NCBI RefSeq assembly: GCF_038024855.1
Contig: NZ_CP139089.1
Coordinates: 620,001 to 684,000, forward strand
Reading direction: 5' to 3'
DNA length: 64,000 nucleotides
DNA from: Methylocella tundrae
Lineage (GTDB): Bacteria > Pseudomonadota > Alphaproteobacteria > Rhizobiales > Beijerinckiaceae
The notes under the pieces were generated by a model that made no database searches, had not been told where the DNA came from, and worked only from the letters and a program-made list of their open reading frames with translations. Below, piece after piece: positions 34,406 to 43,437 of this stretch; position 1 is the first letter of the stretch, and each line of letters begins with the position of its first letter. The position numbers and the translations under genes were made by a program.

Positions 34406-35930
34406 GGCGCCTCTGGCGACAGCCGCTAAAATCAACGGCGCGCAAAAGCTCGCAGCGCTCGATGCGCGGGGGCAAGCTCTCGGTCTCAAGCCTGGCATGA
34501 CCTTGCCCGATGCGCGCGCCATGCATCCAACCCTCATCTGCGCCGACGCCGACCCAGAGGCGGAAGCAAGGACGCTGGCGCATATCGCAGACTGGTGCCG
34601 CCGCTTCACCCCTCTTGCGGCTCTCGATGCGCCGGACGGCGTCATGCTCGACGTCAGCGGCGCCGCGCATCTTTTTGGCGGCGAGGCGCGCCTTCTCGCC
34701 GAAATCGAGACACGGCTTCAAACTCAGGGCTTTTTCGCCAGGGCGGCTTTGGCGTCGACGCCAGAAGCGGCTTTCGCCCTTGCGCGCTATGGCGGCGCGC
34801 GGATCGACGCCCGCATCCTGCCACTGGGGCTCGACGCGGCGGAACTCGCCCATCGTCTTGGGGATCTGCCGCTCGCCGCCTTGCGGCTCGATCAGGCGAC
34901 GCTCAAAGCGCTCGCGGAAGCGGGCCTGCGCCGCCTTTGCGACATCCTAATGCGCCCGCGCGCGCCGATCGCCGCCCGCTGCGGCGCTCTTCTTTATGCC
35001 CGGCTCGATGGATTGCTCGGCCGCGCGAAGACTCCCATATCGCCGCGTTTCGAAGCGCCGGCCTTCATGACGGAGCGGCGTTTTCTCGATGGCGTTTTGC
35101 GGCGCGAAGACATCGAAGCTTCGATCCTGTCGCTGGCGCAGGATCTTTCCGTCCTGTTGACGCGGCATGGCGAAGGCGCGCGGCGGCTCAGGGCCAGCCT
35201 GTTTCGCGTCGACGGCATGGTCAAACATTTCGAGGTCGGCGCGAGCCGGCCCTTGCGCGAGCCCGGTCTTATCGCAAAACTCTTTCGCGAACGCTTCGAG
35301 GCCGCCAGCATCGCCAATGACGGCGACGCCTTCGACGCCGGCTACGGCTTCGACGTCATCCGGCTCGCAGCGCTTGTCGTCGAACGTAAGGATCCGGAGC
35401 AAACCGGATGGAGCGATCCGGACGCTGCAGGCGATCTCGCCGATCTCGTCGACAGGCTCGGCGCGCGATTGGGTCTTCGGCGCGTGACGCGGCTCGCCTT
35501 CAATGCTGCGCATACGCCAGAATTTGCCGTCATCGCGGTCCCTGCGGCGCAATATGCGCAAAGAGGCCATCATATAAAAACGGCGTCGAAAGACATCGCT
35601 GCGTTTCCGACATCCGAGGCGGCGCTCAGCGGCCATCTGCCCTCGCGGCCAATCCGGCTTTTGAAACGGCCGGAACCGATCGAGGCCATCGCCGGCGTGC
35701 CGGATGGACCGCCGCTGCGCTTTCGCTGGCGCCGCGTCCTGCACGAGGTCGCGGCGTTCGAAGGACCGGAGCGCATTGCGCCCGAATGGTGGCGCGGGGA
35801 GAGCGCGCTGACCCGCGATTACTTCCGCATGGAAGATCGCGAAGGGCAAAGATTCTGGCTTTTCCGCGAAGGTCTCTTCAACAGCGAAACACCGCGTCCG
35901 CGCTGGTTCATGCACGGCCTCTTTGCATGA
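34314..35930 (+). CDS. imuB: ImuB, Y-family polymerase-like mutasome subunit
   Basis: 538 aa from the GTG at 34314, where family homology starts (RFLSVSLPTLATDRIIRL) and GAGGG lies 9 bases upstream; the ATG at 34296 in the same frame is an alternative. It has the Y-family polymerase fold without the full catalytic acidic set, and serves as a beta-clamp-binding adaptor for DnaE2. It contains LMLDVSGAAHLFGGE-like palm sequence near residue 115 and a C-terminal RVLHEVAAFEGPERIAPEWW block typical of ImuB. Its stop overlaps the dnaE2 start (ATGA). Confidence 0.93.
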   Translation: MTRFLSVSLPTLATDRIIRLMRAQGLVKPPEAPLATAAKINGAQKLAALDARGQALGLKPGMTLPDARAMHPTLICADADPEAEARTLAHIADWCRRFTPLAALDAPDGVMLDVSGAAHLFGGEARLLAEIETRLQTQGFFARAALASTPEAAFALARYGGARIDARILPLGLDAAELAHRLGDLPLAALRLDQATLKALAEAGLRRLCDILMRPRAPIAARCGALLYARLDGLLGRAKTPISPRFEAPAFMTERRFLDGVLRREDIEASILSLAQDLSVLLTRHGEGARRLRASLFRVDGMVKHFEVGASRPLREPGLIAKLFRERFEAASIANDGDAFDAGYGFDVIRLAALVVERKDPEQTGWSDPDAAGDLADLVDRLGARLGLRRVTRLAFNAAHTPEFAVIAVPAAQYAQRGHHIKTASKDIAAFPTSEAALSGHLPSRPIRLLKRPEPIEAIAGVPDGPPLRFRWRRVLHEVAAFEGPERIAPEWWRGESALTRDYFRMEDREGQRFWLFREGLFNSETPRPRWFMHGLFA

Positions 35931-38900
35931 CGCCGCGCTATGCCGAACTGGCGGCGACGACGAATTTTTCGTTTTTGCGCGGCGCCTCCCACCCTGAAGA
36001 ACTCGTTGCAGCGGCCATGGCTTTAGGCCTTGCCGGCATCGGCATAGCCGACCGCAATTCGCTGGCTGGCGTCGTCCGCGCCCATAGCTTCGCCAAGGCC
36101 AATAGAGGCGCGGCTGATTTTCGTCTCGCCATCGGCGCAAGGCTCGTCTTCTGCGACGGTGCGCCGGACATTTTGACTTTTCCGCGCGATCGCGCCGCCT
36201 ATGGCCGCCTGACGCGGCTGTTGACCCGCGGCAACGCCCGCGCGCAAAAAGGAACCTGTCTTCTGCGCGTCAGCGATCTCCTTGAGACGGCGCAGGACCA
36301 GCAGCTCATCGTCATGCCGGCCAGCACATGGGATGACAGAGACGACGCCAAGACAGCGGCGAAAATCCACGCCGATTTATATGACGGTCATTCATATGAC
36401 GCTCAGCCGCTAAAGGCGGACGATGACGCGGCTTTGCTCAGAAAGCTGCGCGAGTGCGCCAATGGCCGGGTCTGGCTCGCCGCCTCGATGATTTATAGCC
36501 AGTCGATGCGTCGTGATCTTGGCCGCCGCATCGCTCTCGCCAACACAACCGGACTGCGGCTTCTCGCCGTCAATGACGTTCTCATGCATGCGCCGGACCG
36601 GCGGCTCCTGCAGGATGTGCTGACCGCCATCCGCGAAGGGGAGACGCTCGACCAGATGGGGTTGCGTCTTGAAGCCAATGCAGAGCGTCACATCAAGAGC
36701 GGCGCTGAGATGAGCCGCCTGTTCAGCGATGCGCCGGACGCGATCTGCGAGACGCTGCGCTTTCTTGAAGGCTTAAGTTTCAGCCTCGATGAATTGCGCG
36801 GCGATTACCCGCAGGAATTGCGCGACGGTTTTGCGACGCCACAGGCGGCCTTGGCGTTTTTCGCACGTGAAGGCGCGAAATTCCGCTATCCAAATGGCGT
36901 TCCGGCGCATGTCGAAAAAGCCATCACGCATGAATTAAAGCTTGTCGAAGAACTTGATTACGCACCTTATTTTCTCACCGTCCACGATATCGTGCGCTTT
37001 GCCCGCGAAAACAAAAGTCTATGCCAGGGGCGCGGCTCGGCGGCGAATTCGACGCTCTGCTTTTGTCTTGGAATCACGGAAGTTGATCCTGTCTTTCACG
37101 ACCTTTTGTTCGAACGCTTCATCTCGCCGGAACGAAACGAGCCGCCTGACATCGACGTCGATTTCGAGCATGAGCGGCGCGAAGAGGTCATGCAATATAT
37201 CTACAATCGTTATGGCCGCGCCCGCGCCGGCCTGACGGCGAGCGTCATCACCTATCGCGCCCGCTCCGCCATCCGCGAAGTCGGCAAGGCTTTCGGACTT
37301 TCGGAGGATGTCGTCGCGACTCTGTCGAGCACAGTGTGGGGCCGTTCATCAGCCAGCGTCGACGCCGGGCAGACGCGTAGAGCCGGTCTAGATCCGACGG
37401 AAAAACGGCTCGCGCAGGCGTTAAAGCTCGCCGAAGAGCTGATCGGCTTTCCGCGCCATCTTTCGCAGCATACCGGCGGCTTCGTCATCACCCGTTCGCG
37501 GCTCGACGAAGTGGTTCCGATCATCAATGCGGCGATGGAGGATCGCACCACCATTGAATGGGACAAGAATGATCTCGACGCGCTCGGAATTTTGAAGATC
37601 GACGTGCTGGCGCTCGGCATGTTGACCTGTTTGCGCAAAGGTTTCGACCTCATCGAGAAACATTATGGAAAAGCCTTTACCCTGGCGAGCCTGCCAGCGG
37701 AGGAACCCGCGGTTTACGAGATGATTTCCCGCGCGGATACGATCGGCGTTTTTCAGATCGAGAGCAGAGCGCAGATGTCGATGCTGCCGCGGCTGAAGCC
37801 TGACAAATTCTATGATCTTGTTATCGAAGTCGCGATCGTGCGGCCGGGTCCCATTCAGGGCGATATGGTGCATCCCTATCTGCGCCGGCGGCAGGGTCTC
37901 GACCCCGTCGTTTATCCATCGAAAGAGCTTGAAGATGTGCTCGGCAAGACGCTCGGCGTGCCCTTGTTTCAGGAACAGGCGATGAAGATCGCCATCGTCG
38001 CCGCCGGCTTCACGCCGTCCGAGGCCGATCAACTGCGCCGCGCCATGGCGACATTCAAACATGTCGGGACGATTGGCAAATTCCAGGCGAAAATGGTCGA
38101 GGGCATGGTTGCACGGAATTATTCGCGTGATTTCTCCGAGCGCTGCTTTAAGCAGATTGAGGGCTTTGGCTCCTATGGCTTTCCCGAAAGCCACGCCGCC
38201 TCCTTCGCTTTGCTGGTCTATGCGTCGGCCTGGATGAAATGCCGCTATCCCGACGTCTTCGCCTGCGCTTTGCTCAACGCCCAGCCGATGGGCTTTTACG
38301 CGCCCGCGCAAATCGTGCGCGACGCGCGCGAACATGGCGTTGTGATCGAAGAGATCGACGTCAATTGGTCCGATTGGGACTCGATGCTGACGGAAGGCGC
38401 GAGGCCAGCGCCGCTGCATTCGCGTCATGCGTCGATGAAAGGCGAAATTCGCTCGACGCATAAGATCCAGCTTGGATTTCGTCAGATCAAGGGCGTCAGC
38501 AAAGCTGACATGGAGCAACTCGTCGCGATGCGTGGAAAGGGCTATGATTCCGTGCGCGATCTCTGGCTGCGCGCAGAATTATCTCGCAGCGCATTGGAAG
38601 TCCTGGCAGGCGCCGACGCATTTCGATCACTGGGCCTTGATCGGCGCGCGGCGCTTTGGGCGGTGCGCGGCCTTGGCCGTGTCGGCGACAAAGAGGATCT
38701 GCCGCTGCTTAAAAGCTTGAGCTGGCGCGCGATCGAGGCCGACGCGAAGCTTCCCATCATGCGGCTCGGCGAACATGTGGTCGAAGATTATCGCCATTTA
38801 TCGCTGTCGCTCAAAGCGCATCCGGTCGCTTTCCTGCGCGCGCACCTCGCACAGAGAAAAGTCTGCCGCGCCGAAGATATGGCGAGCCAGCGCAGCGGCG

Positions 38901-39331
38901 CGCGCGTATCGGTCGCCGGCCTTGTTCTCGTGCGTCAGCGTCCGGGCTCGGCCAAGGGGGTTATCTTCCTGACGATCGAGGACGAGACCGGAACCGCTAA
39001 TCTCGTCGTCTGGCCAAAGGTTTTCGAGGCTTTACGCCCAATCGTCATCGGCGCCCGTTTCATCGCGGCGACGGGGCGCGTTCAGATCGAGACTGGCGTC
39101 ATCCATGTCGTGGTGGAGCGGGCGGAGGATTTGACGCCTCTTCTGGGGCTGCTGTCGAGGCATGGGGAAGAAATCCCATCCCTTGCCCGCGCCGACGAGG
39201 TCAAGCGGCCAAACGAGCGTGATTCCCGCGAACCACGCAAGCACATCCAGCCCAGTCTCTTCAACGATGCCCCGCCGCCCGATGCAATCAATCTCCGGCG
39301 CATTTTGCCGAAGGGGCGCAATTTTCATTGA
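35927..39331 (+). CDS. dnaE2: Error-prone DNA polymerase DnaE2
   Basis: 1134 aa from the ATG at 35927, overlapping the imuB stop (ATGA). C-family polymerase: an N-terminal PHP domain (MTPRYAELAATTNFSFLRGASHPEEL), the palm with the catalytic acidic motif PDIDVDFEHERREEV (around residue 406), GRGSAANSTLCFCLGIT and the FQEQAMKIAIVAAGF block, and a C-terminal OB domain. It is the SOS-induced translesion polymerase; length and gene order match the imuA-imuB-dnaE2 cassette. No intact exonuclease is expected. Confidence 0.96.
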   Translation: MTPRYAELAATTNFSFLRGASHPEELVAAAMALGLAGIGIADRNSLAGVVRAHSFAKANRGAADFRLAIGARLVFCDGAPDILTFPRDRAAYGRLTRLLTRGNARAQKGTCLLRVSDLLETAQDQQLIVMPASTWDDRDDAKTAAKIHADLYDGHSYDAQPLKADDDAALLRKLRECANGRVWLAASMIYSQSMRRDLGRRIALANTTGLRLLAVNDVLMHAPDRRLLQDVLTAIREGETLDQMGLRLEANAERHIKSGAEMSRLFSDAPDAICETLRFLEGLSFSLDELRGDYPQELRDGFATPQAALAFFAREGAKFRYPNGVPAHVEKAITHELKLVEELDYAPYFLTVHDIVRFARENKSLCQGRGSAANSTLCFCLGITEVDPVFHDLLFERFISPERNEPPDIDVDFEHERREEVMQYIYNRYGRARAGLTASVITYRARSAIREVGKAFGLSEDVVATLSSTVWGRSSASVDAGQTRRAGLDPTEKRLAQALKLAEELIGFPRHLSQHTGGFVITRSRLDEVVPIINAAMEDRTTIEWDKNDLDALGILKIDVLALGMLTCLRKGFDLIEKHYGKAFTLASLPAEEPAVYEMISRADTIGVFQIESRAQMSMLPRLKPDKFYDLVIEVAIVRPGPIQGDMVHPYLRRRQGLDPVVYPSKELEDVLGKTLGVPLFQEQAMKIAIVAAGFTPSEADQLRRAMATFKHVGTIGKFQAKMVEGMVARNYSRDFSERCFKQIEGFGSYGFPESHAASFALLVYASAWMKCRYPDVFACALLNAQPMGFYAPAQIVRDAREHGVVIEEIDVNWSDWDSMLTEGARPAPLHSRHASMKGEIRSTHKIQLGFRQIKGVSKADMEQLVAMRGKGYDSVRDLWLRAELSRSALEVLAGADAFRSLGLDRRAALWAVRGLGRVGDKEDLPLLKSLSWRAIEADAKLPIMRLGEHVVEDYRHLSLSLKAHPVAFLRAHLAQRKVCRAEDMASQRSGARVSVAGLVLVRQRPGSAKGVIFLTIEDETGTANLVVWPKVFEALRPIVIGARFIAATGRVQIETGVIHVVVERAEDLTPLLGLLSRHGEEIPSLARADEVKRPNERDSREPRKHIQPSLFNDAPPPDAINLRRILPKGRNFH

Positions 39332-39454
39332 GCCGCGCCTCTAAGCGTCCGATTTGCCGCAGTTTCGCGGCTCATCTCATTGTGGCGGGCGGCGCAAGGC
39401 CCGGTTAAAGCATTACAAGGTAGAACCTTGAAATCGAGATAGACCAGGCTGCCG

Positions 39455-40825
39455 ATGCCAACATCCAACCGCCCGATCCCTTCCATTGGACGCTCGCAAA
39501 CCGCTTTCAAGCGTTTGATGCATCGAACACTTTTCTTGATGGGCGGCCTCTGTGTCGGTGGCGCGGCGATGTTGATGGCCGCGCTGGCCGAACCAGCGCA
39601 AATGATTTTTCATCGCATCCTTGAGCTTACGCCCTATGCCGCCTTCATCGTCACGCCAAGCATCTTTGGGTTCTGCGCTTTTCTGGCCCGAAAGGTATTT
39701 CCCAATTCGCAAGGCAGCGGCATTCCGCAGGTCATCGCCGCGACAGAGTTGCATGATTCCGAGGACCGCAGCGCTCTCGTTTCATTGAAGATCGCGGCGG
39801 GCAAGGTGATCGTCATGATACTCGGCCTCGCCGGCGGGGCGTCGATCGGACGCGAAGGTCCGACGGTTCAGGTCGGGGCGTCGATCATGGCGGCGTTTGG
39901 GCGTTGGGCGCCAGCCGGCTATCAGGTCGGGCTCCTGCTCGCAGGAGGCGCGGCGGGCATCGCCGCGGCTTTCAATACGCCGCTCGCCGGAATTGTTTTC
40001 GGCATTGAGGAACTGAGCCAGTCTTTCGAGGCCCGGACGAGCGGACTGATCATCGGTTGCGTCATCGCCGCGGGCATCACGTCGCTCGCGATCATGGGCG
40101 ATTACGCCTATTTTGGCTCAACCGCGGAAACTCTGCCGCTCGGACGAAGCTGGCTGATCGTGCCTCTTTGCGGGATCGCTGGCGGCCTCGCAGGCGGCCT
40201 ATTCAGCCGCATTGTCATCGCATTTTCAACCGGCCTTCCAAGGGCCTTCACCAAACGCCGCCCGATCGCTTTTGCAATGGCGTGCGGATTTTGCGTCGCC
40301 CTCTGCGGCTTCGCCTCGGCCGATACGGTTTACGGCACGGGCTATGCCGAGGCCCGCTCCATCGTGCATGCGACGGCGACGCTTCCCGCCTCGTTCGGCG
40401 CGCTCAAACTGCTGAGCACGCTGTTCTCCTCGATCAGCGGCATTCCAGGCGGGCTTTTTGCGCCCTCGCTCGCGGTCGGCGCCGGCCTTGGCGCTGACCT
40501 TCATATTCTGTTCCAATCCGTTCCGATAGGCGCTCTGGCGCTGTTGGGAATGGTCGCCTATCTGACAGGCGTTGTGCAAACGCCGATCACATCATTCGTC
40601 ATCGTGGCGGAGATGACGCAAAACCACGCCATGATCATTCCATTGATGGCCACTGCGCTCATCGCCAATACGACGTCGAAACTGGTCTGTCCCGAGAGCA
40701 TTTATCGCGCGCTGTCGCAGGTTTTCTTGACGCCGGCTGCGGACGAGGCCGCGGGAGACGGGCGCCCATCGCCGAGCCGAATGGCGCAGGATCCGCAAAA
40801 GCAAAACCTCGGCGGCGGCTCTTGA
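39455..40825 (+). CDS. ClC-family chloride channel/antiporter
   Basis: 456 aa, about 10-12 helical segments. The selectivity motifs are GSGIP (87-91), GREGP (132-136, with the gating glutamate Glu134) and GGLFAPSL near residue 335. An acidic pair in FGIEELSQSF matches the internal proton-path glutamate of ClC exchangers, so a Cl-/H+ antiporter is more likely than a simple channel. It carries no CBS domains. The C-terminal tail is low complexity. Confidence 0.93.
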   Translation: MPTSNRPIPSIGRSQTAFKRLMHRTLFLMGGLCVGGAAMLMAALAEPAQMIFHRILELTPYAAFIVTPSIFGFCAFLARKVFPNSQGSGIPQVIAATELHDSEDRSALVSLKIAAGKVIVMILGLAGGASIGREGPTVQVGASIMAAFGRWAPAGYQVGLLLAGGAAGIAAAFNTPLAGIVFGIEELSQSFEARTSGLIIGCVIAAGITSLAIMGDYAYFGSTAETLPLGRSWLIVPLCGIAGGLAGGLFSRIVIAFSTGLPRAFTKRRPIAFAMACGFCVALCGFASADTVYGTGYAEARSIVHATATLPASFGALKLLSTLFSSISGIPGGLFAPSLAVGAGLGADLHILFQSVPIGALALLGMVAYLTGVVQTPITSFVIVAEMTQNHAMIIPLMATALIANTTSKLVCPESIYRALSQVFLTPAADEAAGDGRPSPSRMAQDPQKQNLGGGS

Positions 40826-40828
40826 TCC

Positions 40829-40854
40829 GGGGGCGGTCTTTGCCGTCCGCCCCC
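40829..40854 (+). terminator. GC-rich hairpin after the ClC gene
   Basis: GGGGGCGG (40829-40836) pairs with CCGCCCCC (40847-40854), a perfect 8-bp stem with a 10-nt loop, starting 4 bases after the ClC stop. The following bases are only moderately T-rich. It may serve both the ClC gene and the convergent small gene. Confidence 0.55.
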
Positions 40855-40914
40855 GACCTTTGAAACTATTTTGTGTTTGGCAGGATGACCTTAAGGTCCG
40901 GGCGCAAAGCTAAA

Positions 40915-41103
40915 TTACTTTGACCCCTTTCCTTGCGCCTTATGAACCTTTTTCATGTTCTTATGCTTGTGATATGCGGTTTTGACGATGAGGCCCTCGT
41001 CGCTGGAGATAGTCGTCACGCCAGCGGCCGGAATTGGCGCCGCTGTCACAGCCTGGGCGCCAAGAAAACAAGTCGCAGTCACGAGAAACATGAGATTTCG
41101 CAT
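40915..41103 (-). CDS. Small secreted Lys/His-rich protein
   Basis: 62 aa with a signal peptide (about 1-21, ending TAAPIPA). The mature part is very short and ends in a Lys/His-rich tail (YHKHKNMKKVHKAQGKGSK). GGGAGG before the ATG supports translation. Similar small basic secreted proteins occur in Hyphomicrobiales; function unknown. A His-rich basic tail suggests binding of metal or an anionic polymer, which is inference only. Confidence 0.72.
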   Translation of the reverse strand: MRNLMFLVTATCFLGAQAVTAAPIPAAGVTTISSDEGLIVKTAYHKHKNMKKVHKAQGKGSK

Positions 41104-41255
41104 TGGCTCTACCTCCCGATAAGCCGGAGCCTTGCGCCCCGGTCTAGATATTTGTTTCAGAAATTCCGGGAAAGAAAATCTTTTTTTCGAGAGACGTAAC
41201 CTTTCTGGCGTCTTCGGGCGTATTCATATGGGCATCGCCAACACCGAACGAAACC

Positions 41256-42092
41256 ATGACAGACGCTTCTCTGACGCAGGTTCGGCGCGCCGCCCGGAAG
41301 CGGCGCATTGTCTACCGCCATAGCGTTTTCATTCGCCTGACGCATTGGATCAATGTGCTCTGTCTGAGCATTTTGTTCATGAGCGGCCTTCAGATCTTCA
41401 ATGCACATCCAGCGCTCTATCTCGGAAGCAAGTCGAGATTCGATCATCCGATTTTACAGATCGCCTCCAATGAAGACGCTACGCGCGGTGAGACGACAAT
41501 CCTTGGCCGCACATTCGACACGACGGGACTTCTGGGTCTTTTCAAGGGGCAGGAAGAACCTCTCGAGCGCGCCTTTCCGCCAGCGCTCACGCTTCCTTCC
41601 TATCAGGACCTCGCGACCGGCCGGCGCTGGCATTTTACTTTCGCCTGGCTGCTCGTCGCCAATGGCGTTCTCGCGCTCATCTATGGACTCGCAAGCGGAC
41701 ATTTTCGCAAAGACGTCGCGCCAGGATGGCGCGATCTTCGGGCCATCCCGAAAAGCATCATCGAGCATGCGCGGCTGCGCTTCAGCAAGGGCGAGGAGGC
41801 GCTGCGCTACAATCCCCTGCAAAAATTGGCCTACGCCGTCATTCTGTTTCTCGTGCTGCCCGTCATAGTGCTCGCAGGCCTTGCCATGTCGCCGGGGATG
41901 GACGCCGCGGCGCCGTGGCTGCCCGCGTTGTTCGGCGGCCGGCAGAGCGCGCGCACAGTCCATTTCATTCTGGCGTTCGGTTTGGTTGCTTTCGTCATCA
42001 TCCATCTTGCGATGGTGATCGTGACCGGGCCGCTCAATAATTTGCGTTCGATGATCACCGGACGATACGCCGTCGAAGGGGAGGATCGATGA
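41256..42092 (+). CDS. Cytochrome b561-type membrane subunit
   Basis: 278 aa with four transmembrane helices holding the four expected heme His residues: RLTHWINVL, RRWHFTFAW, SARTVHFILAF and VIIHLAMVI. This is the b-type cytochrome family that pairs with molybdopterin oxidoreductases and Ni-Fe hydrogenases. A loop of ~60 residues between helices 1 and 2 (about 48-120) faces the periplasm or cytoplasm. Its stop overlaps the start of the molybdoenzyme gene (ATGA), so the two form one complex by context. Confidence 0.9.
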   Translation: MTDASLTQVRRAARKRRIVYRHSVFIRLTHWINVLCLSILFMSGLQIFNAHPALYLGSKSRFDHPILQIASNEDATRGETTILGRTFDTTGLLGLFKGQEEPLERAFPPALTLPSYQDLATGRRWHFTFAWLLVANGVLALIYGLASGHFRKDVAPGWRDLRAIPKSIIEHARLRFSKGEEALRYNPLQKLAYAVILFLVLPVIVLAGLAMSPGMDAAAPWLPALFGGRQSARTVHFILAFGLVAFVIIHLAMVIVTGPLNNLRSMITGRYAVEGEDR

Positions 42093-42943
42093 AACGGTTT
42101 TTCCGGCTGGATCGCCGTGGATTCCTTATCGGCGCGGCTGGCGTTGCGCTCGCCGGATGTGATCGCATCAGTGAAACGGATCAGGCGCAAGACGTTTTTG
42201 ATGGCGTCAATGAGTTGAGCTACAAGGCGCAACGCCTGTTGATTGGCGCCGATCGTCTTGCGCCGGAGTTTGCCGCAACAGAGATTTCCAGGAACTTCAG
42301 GGCCAACGGATCGATCGATCCGAAGGCGCCGTCCTATCGCGAACTCGTCCGCGATCAGTTCACCTCATGGAAGCTGAACGTCGGGGGTCTTGTGGAAAAG
42401 GCGCGCGATTATTCGCTAGATGAGCTTCGCGCGCTTCCGTCGCGCACGCAAATCACGCGGCATGATTGCGTCGAAGGCTGGAGTTGCATCGGCAAATGGA
42501 AGGGCGTTTTATTATCGACCCTGCTTGATGAGGTTCGGGTCAAGCCGCAGGCGCGCTATGTCGTGTTTTATTGCGCGGACCGGCTTGGCGCCGACGAGGC
42601 CGCGAGCAACCCGAACGAGGCCGAGAGCGATCAGGAAACTGATCCAGATGAACAGCCGCCGCAAACAGGCGCCGCCCTCGATGACCCGTCCACGCACTAC
42701 TACGAGACCATCGATCTCGTCGACGCGCGCCACCCGCAGACGATCCTCGCCTATGACATGAACGACCGTGTTCTCCCCGTTGCGCATGGCGCGCCGCTGC
42801 GTCTTCGCGTCGAACGTCAACTCGGCTATAAGATGGCGAAATACATCATGCGCATCGAACTTGTCGAAAGCTTTGCCGGGATCGGGCTTGGCAAGGGCGG
42901 CTATTGGGAAGATCGCGGCTACGACTGGTACGCGGGGATTTAA
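42089..42943 (+). CDS. Molybdopterin-dependent oxidoreductase, sulfite-oxidase-type
   Basis: 284 aa with an N-terminal twin-arginine-like leader (DRRGFLIGAAGVALAGC; the Cys24 could be lipidated). The Mo-ligand Cys127 lies in TRHDCVEGWSCIG, the typical YedY/sulfite-oxidase fold motif, and LPVAHGAPLRLRVERQLGYK is the conserved C-terminal block. An acidic insert of about 40 residues (165-203, rich in Glu/Asp/Pro) breaks the core between YCAD and HYYETIDL and is unlike what I recall of the family. It probably donates electrons to or receives them from the b-type cytochrome at 41256-42092. Confidence 0.87.
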   Translation: MKRFFRLDRRGFLIGAAGVALAGCDRISETDQAQDVFDGVNELSYKAQRLLIGADRLAPEFAATEISRNFRANGSIDPKAPSYRELVRDQFTSWKLNVGGLVEKARDYSLDELRALPSRTQITRHDCVEGWSCIGKWKGVLLSTLLDEVRVKPQARYVVFYCADRLGADEAASNPNEAESDQETDPDEQPPQTGAALDDPSTHYYETIDLVDARHPQTILAYDMNDRVLPVAHGAPLRLRVERQLGYKMAKYIMRIELVESFAGIGLGKGGYWEDRGYDWYAGI

Positions 42944-43008
42944 TGAGCTTCGTTTTCGACTAGGCGGAACGCGCTCGCGCCAGGAACGAACAGACGCCAG
43001 ACATCGCC

Positions 43009-43045
43009 AACCCCGTCCGATTCGCACGAGTCAGACGGGGTTTTT
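43009..43045 (+). terminator. Rho-independent terminator after the molybdoenzyme operon
   Basis: AACCCCGTC (43009-43017) and GACGGGGTT (43034-43042) form a perfect 9-bp stem with a 16-nt loop, followed by TTTTT. It lies about 65 bp beyond the molybdoenzyme stop and ends the cytochrome-molybdoenzyme transcript. Confidence 0.85.
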
Positions 43046-43078
43046 CAACATCCGAAGGCCGCTGCTGGCTCCAGGATT

Positions 43079-43366
43079 CTAGAGCCAACGTCGGCCTCCT
43101 GCCGGGCCAACCGAATCCGTGTTGCGCTTGATGACATGCCAGATGAAAAGCACGATGACCGCGCCGATGGTCGCGCCGATCAGTCCCGCGCCTTGATCGA
43201 GCCTGTACCAGCCGATTGTCTGCCCGAGCCATGTCGCGACGAAAGCGCCGATAATGCCGAGCACCACCGTCATGATAAAGCCAGATGGATTGTAAGGCCC
43301 AGGCGCCAGGAAACGGGCGATCAGGCCGGCCACAAATCCAATAAGGATGATGTAGAGAATATGCAT
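43079..43366 (-). CDS. GlsB/YeaQ/YmgE family small membrane protein
   Basis: 95 aa with three transmembrane stretches and the family pattern ILIGFVAGLIARFLAPG, GFIMTVVLGIIGAFVATWLG and the GLIGATIGAVIVLFIW helix. The family is known as stress-response membrane proteins with poorly defined function. It has a slightly long C-terminal tail ending GGRRWL. It stands alone, transcribed towards the terminator at 43009-43045. Confidence 0.88.
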   Translation of the reverse strand: MHILYIILIGFVAGLIARFLAPGPYNPSGFIMTVVLGIIGAFVATWLGQTIGWYRLDQGAGLIGATIGAVIVLFIWHVIKRNTDSVGPAGGRRWL

Positions 43367-43437
43367 AGGCCGCCTCGCAAATTTGAATTGCCGGAAGCAA
43401 ACGCGCTCTGTTGTCTAAAGTTGCGTTGGCGGCTCGT

